DNA of 64,000 nucleotides from an unicellular cyanobacterium SU3 (GTDB lineage: Bacteria; Cyanobacteriota; Cyanobacteriia; Cyanobacteriales; Microcystaceae), in contig NETF01000050.1 of assembly GCA_002172675.1 (NCBI GenBank), forward strand, positions 18,090-82,089, given 5' to 3'. The translations under genes and the position numbers were made by a program. Positions 44,988 through 54,178 of the stretch are shown here, in pieces. The notes below the pieces were generated by a model. The model was not told where the DNA came from. It saw only the letters and a list, made by a program, of their open reading frames with translations, and made no database searches. How positions within the stretch are numbered: the stretch's first letter is position 1; every line of letters begins with the position of its first letter.

Positions 44988-46673
44988 TTAAAACAAATTC
45001 ACGTCAGTAACTGCCCCTAAACTACTAGAAGAGACTAACTTAGCGTACTTTCCTAACACTCCTCTTTTATAACGAGGTTCGGGGGCTTTCCAATTAGCCC
45101 GACGTTGCTTTAATTCTTCTTCAGAAACATTGACTTGAAGTAATTTTTCTTTAGCATCAATGGTAATACTATCACCCTCTTTTACTAAGCCAATAGTACC
45201 GCCGACATAAGCTTCTGGGGCAACATGACCAACCACTAAACCATAGGTTCCCCCAGAAAATCGGCCATCGGTAATTAAGCCCACCGAATCACCTAAACCG
45301 GCACCAATAATAGCCGAAGTTGGTGCTAACATTTCTCGCATTCCTGGTCCGCCTCTAGGACCTTCGTAACGGACAATAATCACATCACCAGCGTTAATTT
45401 TTCCTGCTAAAATTGCCTCTAAACATTCCTCTTCTGACTCAAAAACTCGCGCCGGTCCTGTTATTTTCGGATTCTTGACACCACTAATTTTAGCAACGGC
45501 ACCTTCAGAGGCTAAATTACCTTTTAAAATGGCTAAATGTCCCTCTTTATAAACAGGGTTATCCCAAGGCCGAATAACATCTTGATTAGTAGGAGGTTGG
45601 TTCGGTACATCGGCTAAAATTTCTACTATGGTTTCACCAGAAATAGTTAACGCATCCCCATGTAATAATCCATGATTTAATAGCATTTTCATTACCTGAG
45701 GAATACCACCCGCTTGATGCAAATTAACGGTAACATAACGTCCCGATGGTTTCAAATCACAGAGTACCGGAACCCGTTGACGGATGGTTTCAAAATCGTC
45801 TAAAGTTAGGTCAACACCAATGGTATTAGCAATCGCTAAAAGATGTAATACGGCATTAGTAGAACCTCCCACCGCCATGATCACAGAAATAGCATTTTCA
45901 AAGGCTTTTTGGGTTAAAATTTGACTGGGTAAAATCTGGTTACGAATGGCATTAACTAAAGCAAAAGCTGACTTTTCTGTACTGTCTGCTTTTTCTGCAT
46001 CTTCTGCCGCCATGGTTGAAGAATAAGGTAAACTCATCCCCATCACTTCAAACGCGGAAGACATGGTATTTGCGGTGAACATTCCCCCACAAGAACCGGC
46101 ACCGGGGCAAGCGTTGCGCTCAATCGCCAATAATGTGCTATCGTCTATCTTACCTGCACTATGTTGGCCTACCGCTTCAAAGGCACTTACTACCGTTAAA
46201 TCTTCCCCGTTGTAATGACCGGGTTTAATGGTTCCTCCATAGACAAAAATTGCAGGTATATTCATCCTTGCCATGGCTATCATTGCCCCTGGCATATTCT
46301 TGTCGCATCCACCAATAGCAATAACCCCATCCATGCTTTGACCATTACAAACGGTTTCAATAGAGTCTGCAATGACATCCCGTGAGACGAGGGAATATTT
46401 CATGCCTTCGGTACCCATAGAAATGCCATCACTGATGGTAATTGTACCGAACATCTGGGGCATACCACCGGCGGTTTTAATCCCTGCTTCGGCGCGTTTG
46501 GCTAAGTCATTAATCCCCATATTACAAGGGGTAATGGTACTGAAGCCATTGGCTACCCCAACGATAGGCTTATTAAAATCCTCATCTCCGAAGCCCACAG
46601 CCCGCAACATGGCACGGTTAGGGGTTCGTTGACTGCCTTGGGTAATGAGGCGACTTCTTGCATTCTCAGACAT
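44988..46673 (-). CDS. ilvD: Dihydroxy-acid dehydratase IlvD
   Basis: The 561-residue enzyme dehydrates dihydroxy-isovalerate and dihydroxy-methylvalerate in branched-chain amino acid synthesis. The Fe-S ligands are visible in [16 protein letters not shown] (Cys), [12 protein letters not shown] (Cys) and [18 protein letters not shown] (Cys). [21 protein letters not shown] is the C-terminal signature. AAGGAG is a strong RBS upstream of the ATG at 46673. Core gene, monocistronic here. Confidence 0.96.
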   Translation of the reverse strand: MSENARSRLITQGSQRTPNRAMLRAVGFGDEDFNKPIVGVANGFSTITPCNMGINDLAKRAEAGIKTAGGMPQMFGTITISDGISMGTEGMKYSLVSRDVIADSIETVCNGQSMDGVIAIGGCDKNMPGAMIAMARMNIPAIFVYGGTIKPGHYNGEDLTVVSAFEAVGQHSAGKIDDSTLLAIERNACPGAGSCGGMFTANTMSSAFEVMGMSLPYSSTMAAEDAEKADSTEKSAFALVNAIRNQILPSQILTQKAFENAISVIMAVGGSTNAVLHLLAIANTIGVDLTLDDFETIRQRVPVLCDLKPSGRYVTVNLHQAGGIPQVMKMLLNHGLLHGDALTISGETIVEILADVPNQPPTNQDVIRPWDNPVYKEGHLAILKGNLASEGAVAKISGVKNPKITGPARVFESEEECLEAILAGKINAGDVIIVRYEGPRGGPGMREMLAPTSAIIGAGLGDSVGLITDGRFSGGTYGLVVGHVAPEAYVGGTIGLVKEGDSITIDAKEKLLQVNVSEEELKQRRANWKAPEPRYKRGVLGKYAKLVSSSSLGAVTDVNLF

Positions 46674-46882
46674 TATAGCGTTCTCCTTATGGCTCTGGCA
46701 ATGTTTCTATTGTCCTTCGTTCTTAGCCTCAAAAAGATGAAAAGATAACAAAAATTTTACAATTAACTGGGGTGAGGGCTTAATAATATTACACTCCTAC
46801 AAAGTTATAATAAGGATGGATAGCTTTGATAAGCTAATTAATTATTATCAACTAAAAGTAATATTATTTTTTTAGCAAAAAA

Positions 46883-47225
46883 GTGATTAAATCTCAAACT
46901 ATATTAACAAGTCAACTACAAAAAATTTTAAGCAAAATCAATCGTTATTTAAACTCTCTATACGCAAACGACTTAGAGAATGTTATTTTATTTGGTTCGC
47001 AAGCTAGACAAGAAGCAAAAAAAAGATTCTGATATTGACATTTTAATTATTTTAAATAGAGATTTTAACTATTATAAAGAAATAAAAAAAATTAGTCAGT
47101 TTATCAGTGATTTATATTTAGAGAATAATAAATTGATTGTTTGCTGTTTTACTACAGTTGAGCAATGGGAAAAAGAAAACAGTGCTTTTTATCGCAATAT
47201 CAAGAAAGAAGGGATTAAATTATGA
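46883..47225 (+). pseudogene. MNT-type nucleotidyltransferase, frameshifted in an A8 run
   Basis: From GTG 46883 the frame reads to FGSQARQEAKKRF and stops. The second frame gives KKDSDIDILIILNRDFNYY and ends at 47225. Removing one A from the eight at 47017-47024 joins them into one minimal nucleotidyltransferase with the GSx10DxD motif (GSQARQEAKKDSDID). These act as antitoxins to HEPN RNases by AMPylating them. A HEPN start follows at 47222. Confidence 0.75.
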
Positions 47226-47263
47226 ATGAACTGCAACAAAAACTATTAAAACAAAAGACTTAA
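47222..47263 (+). pseudogene. HEPN protein stub
   Basis: The ATG at 47222 overlaps the nucleotidyltransferase stop and encodes MNELQQKLLKQKT, resembling the first residues of HEPN toxins, then stops. The toxin is lost or deleted here; the 236 bases that follow up to 47498 are AT-rich and without a gene. Confidence 0.45.
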
Positions 47264-47498
47264 AACTATAATGTTAAACTATTTTTACAATTAACTCAGT
47301 AATCTTACTTAAGTTGCAAATTAAACAATAAATATAATCTAATTTTTCAGAAATTTTACTGTTGCTCATTAAGTATATACTTAAAGATAATAGATAGTGT
47401 AAGCTATTCAAAAGTAGTTGATTCTACTTTTACTTGTTCCCAACCTTCATTCTTATTCAATTTTATCCTCTATCTTGTGTTATTGAGGAAATAGTCCA

Positions 47499-48860
47499 TT
47501 GCAATTTCATCCTAAATCCTGTCGTAATGAAAGGGAAGTAGAGAGTAAGCTAATTGTTCAATATTTACTCCCAAAATTAGGTTATTCTCCTGATAATTGG
47601 TATCAAGAAGTTATTTATGGCAATATTCGTTTAGACTTTTTGACTATTGCTTCTAAAAAAATAAAAAATCTTTCTTCTTGTGTTGTCATCGAAGCGAAAC
47701 ACCCTCAAGAAAATTTAGATCATCATGTGCGTCGTTTGGGACATTATTTGATGAAAACCAAAAGTTTTTATGGAGTGTTAACCAATGGTAAAGAATTTCG
47801 TATTTACCAACGAGAAAAGGATAAGTTAAAGTTTATCTTTTATTGTCAAGGAGAAAACATTGCTAACAATATTGACAAAATTAATTCTTTGATTGGTAAG
47901 GAGAGTTTAAGCGCAAAATTCTCTACTTCTCAACCTCTTTCTGTCCCTCAAGTTTCTCAACCCTCTATTAAGGAGTTCAAAAAATTACCCATGAAAGTTA
48001 TTGCTATTTACCATCACAAAGGTGGTGTCGGAAAAACCACTGTAGCGACTAATTTAGCTGCTGCTTTTAGTAACCAAGGAAAACGAGTTTTATTAATTGA
48101 TATTGATGCTCAAGCAAACACAACATTTGCTACTGGTTTAATTAAATTTCAGTTTGATGATGATGATGATTTAAAAGATAAGAATGTTTTTCATTTACTT
48201 GAGAGTAAAGTGAATTCAATTTCTGACATTGTTAGAAAGTCTCAAGGATTTAATAAAAAAGAAATTGATGTTATTCCTTCACATATTATGCTAATTGATA
48301 AACAAAATGAATTAGCAAGATATGCATCAAGTCGTTCTAGATTAGTCAAAAAATTAGAATTAGTTAAACAAGAATATGATCTTGTTATTATAGATACTCC
48401 TCCTTCTTTAGATTTATATGCAGAGTCAGCTTTAACTGCTTCTGATTATATTATTGTTCCTTCTGATTTAAAACCATTTTCTAATCAAGGTTTACTAAGT
48501 GTTAAAAACTTTTTAGAAGGGCCAATTAATGACAATCGAGATACTTTAGGTAAACCTCCTGTAAAAATAATGGGTGTTTTACCTTCTAAAATTTCTACTC
48601 ATCATCAATTTCTTAAGCATAGATTTCCTCAACAAAGACAAGTTATTTCTGATCGTTATAATTTTCCTGTTATGGAAAATATGATTTCAGAAAGAGTAGC
48701 TTTATCTCAATGTATTAATCAAACAATACCAGTAGGAGAGTTAGAAATACCTGCACCTAAATCTATTTTTGATTATGCAGATAGTGTATCTTCTGCTAAC
48801 ACATCTGCTGCTGAGTTTGAATCATTAGCTATTGAAGTTTTAGAAAAAATAGGAGCTTAA
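47499..48860 (+). CDS. PD-(D/E)XK nuclease domain fused to ParA-type ATPase
   Basis: Residues 1-140 resemble the HsdR N-terminal nuclease: EREVESKLIVQYLLPKLGY, then RLDFLTI (Asp46) and VVIEAKHP (Glu65, Lys67), the complete D-ExK catalytic set. Residues 165-453 are a ParA/Soj ATPase: KGGVGKTT (174-181), LLIDIDAQANTTF and DLVIIDTPPSLDLYAESAL. Start is TTG with GAGGA 15 bases before; an internal ATG at 47991 begins exactly the ParA part and could give a shorter product. The downstream ParB-like gene begins 5 bases after the stop. Such a fusion suggests either a partition unit that also recognises DNA damage or a defence system; both are inferences. Confidence 0.8.
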   Translation: MQFHPKSCRNEREVESKLIVQYLLPKLGYSPDNWYQEVIYGNIRLDFLTIASKKIKNLSSCVVIEAKHPQENLDHHVRRLGHYLMKTKSFYGVLTNGKEFRIYQREKDKLKFIFYCQGENIANNIDKINSLIGKESLSAKFSTSQPLSVPQVSQPSIKEFKKLPMKVIAIYHHKGGVGKTTVATNLAAAFSNQGKRVLLIDIDAQANTTFATGLIKFQFDDDDDLKDKNVFHLLESKVNSISDIVRKSQGFNKKEIDVIPSHIMLIDKQNELARYASSRSRLVKKLELVKQEYDLVIIDTPPSLDLYAESALTASDYIIVPSDLKPFSNQGLLSVKNFLEGPINDNRDTLGKPPVKIMGVLPSKISTHHQFLKHRFPQQRQVISDRYNFPVMENMISERVALSQCINQTIPVGELEIPAPKSIFDYADSVSSANTSAAEFESLAIEVLEKIGA

Positions 48861-48865
48861 TTATT

Positions 48866-49696
48866 ATGGATTTTTTCTTAATGGATGTTGATACTATCCA
48901 ATGTTCTATTCCGTATTCTGACATCAAAAAGCATGAAGATATTGTTAATAGATTAGCTAATATTATTTTAGAATCTGGAGGGATTGTAAATCCTTTATTT
49001 GTCAAAAAGCTAGGTTTTGATTCTTATGAGTTAATCTATGGAGAAATCGAATATTATGCAGCAGTAAAAGCAAGTGAAATAGATCCCAAGAAAGGAGAAA
49101 TGATTGCTGCATTTGTAATTGAAGATGAGCAACAAGAATTAATTAGGCAACAGATAAAATTTCTCAGAAAATCTTTATTAAATGAAGATGATACTATTCA
49201 AACAGTTTGTACAGCAAATGATAACTATAATAAGTTAAATTCTGTACATAAAGACATTAATCAAATCCATGAAAAATTAGAATCTCTCATGGAAATAAAC
49301 ACAGCAAAAGGGCTAAAAAAATTACTCAGAAAACAGCTAGAAAGTATTATTTCTGAATCTGAAACTAAGAGTAAAGAAGAAGCCATACAATACCTAACAA
49401 AAGCTAAATATGAGTTACAAGAACAACAAAAGAAAATTGATGATCAAATCTTAGAATTAAGTAAGATTAATTTAGTTGACACAACTTATGAAAAACTATC
49501 TACACTTATGAAACAAGTAGGAAGTAGCACAACTCAAATCAATGCTAGTTGGAAAGCTGTTGAATATTGGCGAAAATCTGATCAAGAATTAACTTGGGAT
49601 AATCTTAGAAAATCAACAGTGAATGGAACTAAAGAAAAGATAAAAGGTTTTGCTGATAAAAGCTATCAAATCTTAAAAAAAGTTGCTTATTTGTAA
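48866..49696 (+). CDS. ParB-like N-terminal domain protein with coiled-coil tail
   Basis: Residues about 10-95 look like the ParB/Srx fold: VNPLFVKKLGFDSYELIYGE followed by YYAAVKASEI and MIAAFVIED, where GExxYYAAVKA corresponds to the GERRWRAAxxA box that binds CTP in ParB. No helix-turn-helix DNA-binding part is seen; instead residues about 130-220 are coiled coil. It is tightly coupled (5-base gap) to the nuclease-ParA gene. The product likely works with that ATPase. A terminator stem follows at 49732-49755. Confidence 0.65.
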   Translation: MDFFLMDVDTIQCSIPYSDIKKHEDIVNRLANIILESGGIVNPLFVKKLGFDSYELIYGEIEYYAAVKASEIDPKKGEMIAAFVIEDEQQELIRQQIKFLRKSLLNEDDTIQTVCTANDNYNKLNSVHKDINQIHEKLESLMEINTAKGLKKLLRKQLESIISESETKSKEEAIQYLTKAKYELQEQQKKIDDQILELSKINLVDTTYEKLSTLMKQVGSSTTQINASWKAVEYWRKSDQELTWDNLRKSTVNGTKEKIKGFADKSYQILKKVAYL

Positions 49697-49731
49697 CTTT
49701 TTGAACCTTTGAATAACTTGAATTAAACAAC

Positions 49732-49762
49732 AGGGACGTAATCAATTATGTCCCTAAATTTT
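49732..49762 (+). terminator. Terminator of the nuclease-ParA/ParB-like unit
   Basis: AGGGACGTAA (49732-49741) pairs with TTATGTCCCT (49746-49755, one G-U), followed by AAATTTTG. Confidence 0.6.
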
Positions 49763-49809
49763 GCCATATAATAAAAGAAATAAGAGAATTTTAAGAGTAG
49801 AAAAAAATA

Positions 49810-50046
49810 ATGACCACAACCCCCAAACCTGAACCCACTTTAACCGATGTCATTCAAAAATTGGATAAACTCGTAGCAGATGTTGAACATTTATCCTCTG
49901 ATGTTGAAACCATATCCTCAGAAATGAAACGGTTTGATGAACGTTTTTCTGACTATCGACAAGCAACACAATGGGTTGTGCAACTTGCTTTTACTTTAAT
50001 TGCCAGCGCAACCATTACCGTTATAATTACATCCGTTCTAAAATAG
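49810..50046 (+). CDS. Small coiled-coil membrane protein, hypothetical
   Basis: The 78-residue protein has a heptad-like helical region (VIQKLDKLVADVEHLSSDV, then ETISSEMKRFDERF) and a C-terminal membrane segment (VVQLAFTLIASATITVIITSV). Such tail-anchored proteins are common in cyanobacteria with no known job. It lies just after the nuclease-ParA unit but has a terminator between, so it is probably independent. Confidence 0.6.
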   Translation: MTTTPKPEPTLTDVIQKLDKLVADVEHLSSDVETISSEMKRFDERFSDYRQATQWVVQLAFTLIASATITVIITSVLK

Positions 50047-50194
50047 AAAATTTTCTATGGTCAGCAATTGTTAAGAAATATGGCTAAATTTAAAGCTTGA
50101 TTGCAATTCGACGTATTTTCTCACTCTTTAGGCCGAGAGAATGTTACGTTTGACCAACGTTAAAAATATTGTGTCAAACGATCGAGCAAAATTT

Positions 50195-50371
50195 ATGTAT
50201 AAGAAAAACACAGACAAAGACTACGTCAGTGCTGCTTTAACTGCTGGTTTAGGTGCAGGTATCGTTACTTCCTTTGCAGTTGCTCAAGGCCAAAACCCGT
50301 TTCTTGCTCTGGGGATTACCGTGTTAGCTGCGGTGTGTGGGGTCATTTGCCATCAGTTTGACTTAATTTAA
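50195..50371 (+). CDS. Small hydrophobic protein, hypothetical
   Basis: From the ATG at 50195 (MYKKNTDKDYVSAALTAGLG) the 58-residue product has two membrane segments separated by GQNPF. An in-frame ATG at 50141 would add 18 residues (MLRLTNVKNIVSNDRAKF); I prefer the shorter form because the hydrophilic start is typical. Function unknown. It converges with ridA. Confidence 0.55.
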   Translation: MYKKNTDKDYVSAALTAGLGAGIVTSFAVAQGQNPFLALGITVLAAVCGVICHQFDLI

Positions 50372-50386
50372 CCCTAACTGTCTAAC

Positions 50387-50782
50387 CTAAGAAATGACCG
50401 CAATACATTCAATCTCGACTAAAACATCCTTCGGAAGACGGGATACTTCTACGCAAGCTCGAGCCGGTGCGGTCGCTTCTGGGAAATATTGGGCATAAAC
50501 TTGATTCATAGGGGCAAAATTTTCTAAATTGCTCAAGAAAACAGTGGTTTTTACCACACTTTGCCAACTTGCCCCGGCTGCTTTTAATACCGCTTCTATA
50601 TTCTTCATCACTTGTTGGGTTTGTTGACTAATATCATCGTCTCCAACCAGTTGCCCCGTTTTCGGGTCTAACGGTATTTGTCCAGAAATAAATAATAATT
50701 GCCCTTGTGCTGCGATCGCCTGATTGTAAGGACCCACAGGAGCAGGAGCGTTATCTGTCGAAATAACTCGAATATTACTCAT
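50387..50782 (-). CDS. ridA: RidA family enamine/imine deaminase
   Basis: The 131-residue protein removes reactive enamine/imine intermediates from amino acid metabolism. Motifs: [26 protein letters not shown] with substrate-facing residues, [19 protein letters not shown], and the Arg/Glu pair in [20 protein letters not shown]. The open frame upstream of MSNIRVIST runs through the tRNA gene, so the start is set at 50782. It lies just downstream of tRNA-Arg on the same strand. Confidence 0.93.
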   Translation of the reverse strand: MSNIRVISTDNAPAPVGPYNQAIAAQGQLLFISGQIPLDPKTGQLVGDDDISQQTQQVMKNIEAVLKAAGASWQSVVKTTVFLSNLENFAPMNQVYAQYFPEATAPARACVEVSRLPKDVLVEIECIAVIS

Positions 50783-50798
50783 ATTTTTCAATTTTAAC

Positions 50799-50871
50799 GG
50801 GCTTGGAGGGACTCGAACCCCCGACCTTGTGGTCCGTAGCCACACGCTCTAATCCACTAAGCTACAAGCCC
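50799..50871 (-). tRNA. tRNA-Arg (anticodon ACG)
   Basis: The 73-nt cloverleaf is complete: acceptor GGGCTTG/CAAGCCC, D arm GCTT...GAGC, anticodon stem TGTGG/CCACA with loop CTACGGA (ACG at positions 34-36), variable AGGTC, and T arm GGGGG-TTCGAGT-CCCTC. CCA is not encoded. It reads CGN Arg codons with inosine at position 34. Confidence 0.95.
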
Positions 50872-50943
50872 TTGTTTTTCTCAACGATTAACTATCGTAG
50901 CACAACTTTCTACGACTTGGCAAGTAGTACAGCAAAACTTCTC

Positions 50944-51315
50944 TTAATTTCCTTTCCAAACCACCAAAATAACGCCACAGACAATAAAACCTAAGCCAAA
51001 GGCGCGATGAATGGGGATTGTTTCTTTAAAGACGAAATAACCAATTAAAACAGAAAAAACATAAATAATCGACGCAGAAGGACCCGCAACGCTCAAATTA
51101 ACACTGGTGAGTAGGAGAATATAAGCGATCGCACCTAACCCATAACAAGAGAGTCCTAACATCAATTCTGGGGTCAAGACAATATTCAAAATATGACTGA
51201 CTGCGTTACCACTGTCCACCTTTCCTAACTTAGTGGCTCCCATTTTCAGGAATAATTGCCCCATAGCACTGGTTAGCACCGAAAACAACAATAAACAAAA
51301 CTCTTGTAAATTCAT
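50944..51315 (-). CDS. EamA/SMR-like small membrane transporter
   Basis: The 123-residue protein has four membrane segments and the half-size EamA plan; GQLFLKMGATKLG at the N-terminus and GYFVFKETIPIHRAFGLGFI at the C-terminus are EamA hallmarks. Small proteins of this type act as dimers in export of metabolites or drugs. Substrate unknown. It is divergent from the ABC exporter gene. Confidence 0.78.
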   Translation of the reverse strand: MNLQEFCLLLFSVLTSAMGQLFLKMGATKLGKVDSGNAVSHILNIVLTPELMLGLSCYGLGAIAYILLLTSVNLSVAGPSASIIYVFSVLIGYFVFKETIPIHRAFGLGFIVCGVILVVWKGN

Positions 51316-51433
51316 AACCCCGTACTCCCTGAAGAACAGCTATCGTTTATTAAGATATAATAAGTCTCTTAAGAAAGTTATCACAATTTAGCCAACACTT
51401 GTTGCTCCTTATCAAATATAAATTACTGACTTC

Positions 51434-53179
51434 ATGGCACTTGCAAGAATCCGACAATTAGGCACCTATCTCCGTCCCCATTGGCGCGTTATTACCTATG
51501 GTATGGTAGCGTTGCTGGTGGTGAATGGGTTAGGGGTCTATATTCCCCTGTTAATTCGAGACAGCATTGATAATCTGAGACAAGCTTTTAGTTTCGATGA
51601 TATATTACGGGCTGTTATTCTTATCTTTATTTTAGCTTCAATTTCTTGGGGAATTCGGATGGCATCCCGTCTCTTTATTTTTGGAGTAGGACGGGATGTG
51701 GAGTTTAGTTTAAAACAAGGCATCTTTGAGCATTTATTGACCCTAGAACCGGCTTATTTTTCCAGAAATACATCGGGAGACCTAATTAACCGTGCGACGA
51801 GTGATGTGGACAATATTCGTCGTTTGGTGGGGTTTGCTTTACTCAGTTTAGCGAATACTATTTTTGCCTACGGACTAACTCTCCCTGCCATGTTAGCCAT
51901 TAATGTACGGTTAAGTTTATTAGCTGTGGCCGTTTATCCCTTAATGTTAATTACGGTACAAGTATTTAGCCGAAAATTACAAAAACAACAGTTAGACGTA
52001 CAAGAAAAACTCTCTGAGGTTAGTCAACTCATTCAAGAAGATATGAGTGGCATTGCTTTGATTAAAATTTATGCTCAAGAAGAGAATGAAAGACGAGCTT
52101 TTTCTGATAAAAATCATCAGCTTCTCAAAGCCAATTTAAAACTTGCCAGAACTCGTAATTTATTATTTCCCTTAATTGAAGCATTATCCTATATCAGTCT
52201 TCTATTACTGTTAGCCTTTGGTACATCAGCCATTAATCAAGGCATTATTAGTATTGGGGATTTTGTGGCGTTACTGATATTAGTAGAAAGATTAGTTTTC
52301 CCTACTGCTTTATTAGGGTTTACGATTACAGCCTATCAACGGGGAGAAGTTAGTGTTGATCGAGTCCAAGCTATCTTTCAAACAGAGCCAAAAATTCAAA
52401 ACTCAGAGGATAGTCTAGTTTTACCAATAGATTCAATTCAAGGAAAAATTACTGCCCAAAATTTAACCTACACCTATCCTGGAGAAGAAAAACCTGCAAT
52501 TAAAGATATTAACTTCATCATTGAACCAGGGGAAATTATTGCCGTTGTTGGCCCTATTGGTTCGGGAAAAACAACCCTAGCTAATAGTTTGCCCCGTTTG
52601 TTAGATATTGATAAAGGACAGCTTTTTTTAGATGGTTACGATATCACAAAATTAGACCTAGAAATCCTACGGCAAGCCATTGCTTATGTTCCCCAAGACA
52701 GCTTTTTGTTTAGCACCACTATTTTAAACAATGTCCGTTATGGTGATCCCTTAAAAGAACCTTTTGAAGTCGAAAATGCAACTAAACAAGCACAAATTCA
52801 CGAAGAGATTTTTAACTTTCCTCAACAGTATGAAACTATCGTTGGAGAAAGAGGGATTACCTTATCAGGAGGTCAACGTCAACGCAGCGCATTAGCTAGA
52901 GCTTTATTAATGAATTCTCCTGTATTAATATTAGATGATTCTCTTTCTAGTGTGGATAATAAAACAGCGACTAATATTCTAAGTAGGCTTTCTCAAAATA
53001 GACAAAGAACGATCATTTTTATTTCCCATCAACTGTCTGCTGCTGCACAAACCGATCGCATTTTTGTTATGGATCATGGGAGAATTTTACAGATAGGAAC
53101 CCATCAAAGTTTAGTTAATCAACCCGGTCTTTATCAACAGTTGTGGAAACAGCATCAATTAGCAGAAACCGTGAGTTAA
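51434..53179 (+). CDS. ABC exporter half-transporter (MsbA/MDR type)
   Basis: The 581-residue protein has an N-terminal six-helix membrane domain (about 15-300, RNTSGDLINRATSDVDNIRRL between helices) and a nucleotide-binding domain with GPIGSGKTT, LSGGQRQRSALARALL, PVLILDDSLSSVD and FISHQLS. It forms a homodimer or a heterodimer that exports lipids or drugs. The Walker B catalytic Glu is replaced by Asp (ILDDSL), a feature of the degenerate partner in some heterodimers, but no partner gene is beside it. Confidence 0.88.
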   Translation: MALARIRQLGTYLRPHWRVITYGMVALLVVNGLGVYIPLLIRDSIDNLRQAFSFDDILRAVILIFILASISWGIRMASRLFIFGVGRDVEFSLKQGIFEHLLTLEPAYFSRNTSGDLINRATSDVDNIRRLVGFALLSLANTIFAYGLTLPAMLAINVRLSLLAVAVYPLMLITVQVFSRKLQKQQLDVQEKLSEVSQLIQEDMSGIALIKIYAQEENERRAFSDKNHQLLKANLKLARTRNLLFPLIEALSYISLLLLLAFGTSAINQGIISIGDFVALLILVERLVFPTALLGFTITAYQRGEVSVDRVQAIFQTEPKIQNSEDSLVLPIDSIQGKITAQNLTYTYPGEEKPAIKDINFIIEPGEIIAVVGPIGSGKTTLANSLPRLLDIDKGQLFLDGYDITKLDLEILRQAIAYVPQDSFLFSTTILNNVRYGDPLKEPFEVENATKQAQIHEEIFNFPQQYETIVGERGITLSGGQRQRSALARALLMNSPVLILDDSLSSVDNKTATNILSRLSQNRQRTIIFISHQLSAAAQTDRIFVMDHGRILQIGTHQSLVNQPGLYQQLWKQHQLAETVS

Positions 53180-53300
53180 AACAAGAAAACTTCATACTTT
53201 TTGACGTTCAATGTTAAATTGATCCCTTATTTGGGGAACACTGGTAATAGATAGGTAAACCCTATGATTTTTCCATCTCAATTGAGGATTTTAACTTAAG

Positions 53301-53633
53301 ATGAACAGTCACCAAGAAGAATTTTCCGTCACCCTTGTTAACCCTAAAAATCAAACCCAAAGAACGATTAAAGTTGCATCGGATCAAATCATTCTAGATC
53401 AAGCTAAACAAGATGGTATTGATCTTCCTGCTTGTTGTTGTGCTGCAGCTTGTACTGTTTGTACTGGAAAAGTGATGGAGGGAACTGTCGAACAAACCGC
53501 CCAAGCCATTCAATTTTTAGGGTATCCTTTAGTGGATGCTGGTTATGTCCTTACTTGTGCTGCTTATCCTACCTCTGATTGTACAATTTTGACCAACGGT
53601 CAGAGATTACTCCGTCGTTGTACGGCGGAGTAA
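53301..53633 (+). CDS. [2Fe-2S] ferredoxin, plant type
   Basis: The 110-residue protein has a Cys-rich cluster site: in PACCCAAACTVCTGK the spacing Cx4CxxC is satisfied by the second, fourth and fifth Cys, and the last ligand is in GYVLTCAAYP. Two extra Cys sit next to the cluster, unusual for FdxI-type photosynthetic ferredoxins, so this is a minor, probably stress- or biosynthesis-related, ferredoxin. Its stop codon lies within a 16-bp perfect inverted repeat (53599-53614 with 53626-53641). Confidence 0.88.
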   Translation: MNSHQEEFSVTLVNPKNQTQRTIKVASDQIILDQAKQDGIDLPACCCAAACTVCTGKVMEGTVEQTAQAIQFLGYPLVDAGYVLTCAAYPTSDCTILTNGQRLLRRCTAE

Positions 53634-53703
53634 TCTCTGACTTATCAAGAAGAAGAAATATTCTAACGTTTGCCAAATAATAAGAGGTGGAAAATTCCAC
53701 CTC
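53599..53703. terminator. Two hairpins between convergent genes
   Basis: GTCAGAGATTACTCCG (53599-53614) is a perfect inverted repeat of 53626-53641 and overlaps the ferredoxin stop. GAGGTGGAA (53684-53692) pairs with TTCCACCTC (53695-53703) next to the end of the minus-strand gene. Both lack long T-runs on the expected side. Confidence 0.6.
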
Positions 53704-53708
53704 ATCGA

Positions 53709-54062
53709 TTACACGGTTTGATACGTTATAAACAGTTGTTTTACCCATTCCGCGCAGGACATCCACTTATACGGTTGAGTGGGTATTTGACACACTGATA
53801 TCCCTTCTTGTTCTTTATCAATGGGAACTAACATCGAATCTGATGAGCGAATCATTAGTTCTCCTTCTTGTAGTGCTTGACGCAACTGACGACCGGTTTT
53901 CCAAGCACGAACCTTACTGACACTCCAGCGAGGATTGATCGGATAACCTACAAATCCTGATCTTAAGGCCGCATGGTTGTCTAAAGGGATAGTAGTACGA
54001 AGTAGTATGTCTTGGGTTAAGTCCACCACTGTGGGGTTGGAATTTTTTTCCTTTCCTTTCAT
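53709..54062 (-). CDS. Conserved cyanobacterial hypothetical protein
   Basis: The 117-residue product starts at ATG 54062 (MKGKEKNSNPTVVD) with GTGAGG just upstream; a GTG nine bases earlier is possible. Motifs worth noting are SGFVGYPINPRWSVSKVRAW and MSCAEWVKQLFI. No domain is recognised and no membrane segment or signal is seen. It lies between a ferredoxin gene (convergent) and a response regulator gene on the same strand. Confidence 0.6.
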   Translation of the reverse strand: MKGKEKNSNPTVVDLTQDILLRTTIPLDNHAALRSGFVGYPINPRWSVSKVRAWKTGRQLRQALQEGELMIRSSDSMLVPIDKEQEGISVCQIPTQPYKWMSCAEWVKQLFITYQTV

Positions 54063-54178
54063 ATACCTCACCCCCTATTGTATTAGGTACTACAATTCCA
54101 TAGATTTTTTTCATCTTATTACAAAATATTAATTTTGCCTACATTTCTCTAGCAAATTTTTATATCCTAAAAGAATTA

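Noticed and set aside
50783..50845. N-terminal extension of ridA
   Set aside because: It translates the tRNA-Arg gene; the true start is 50782.
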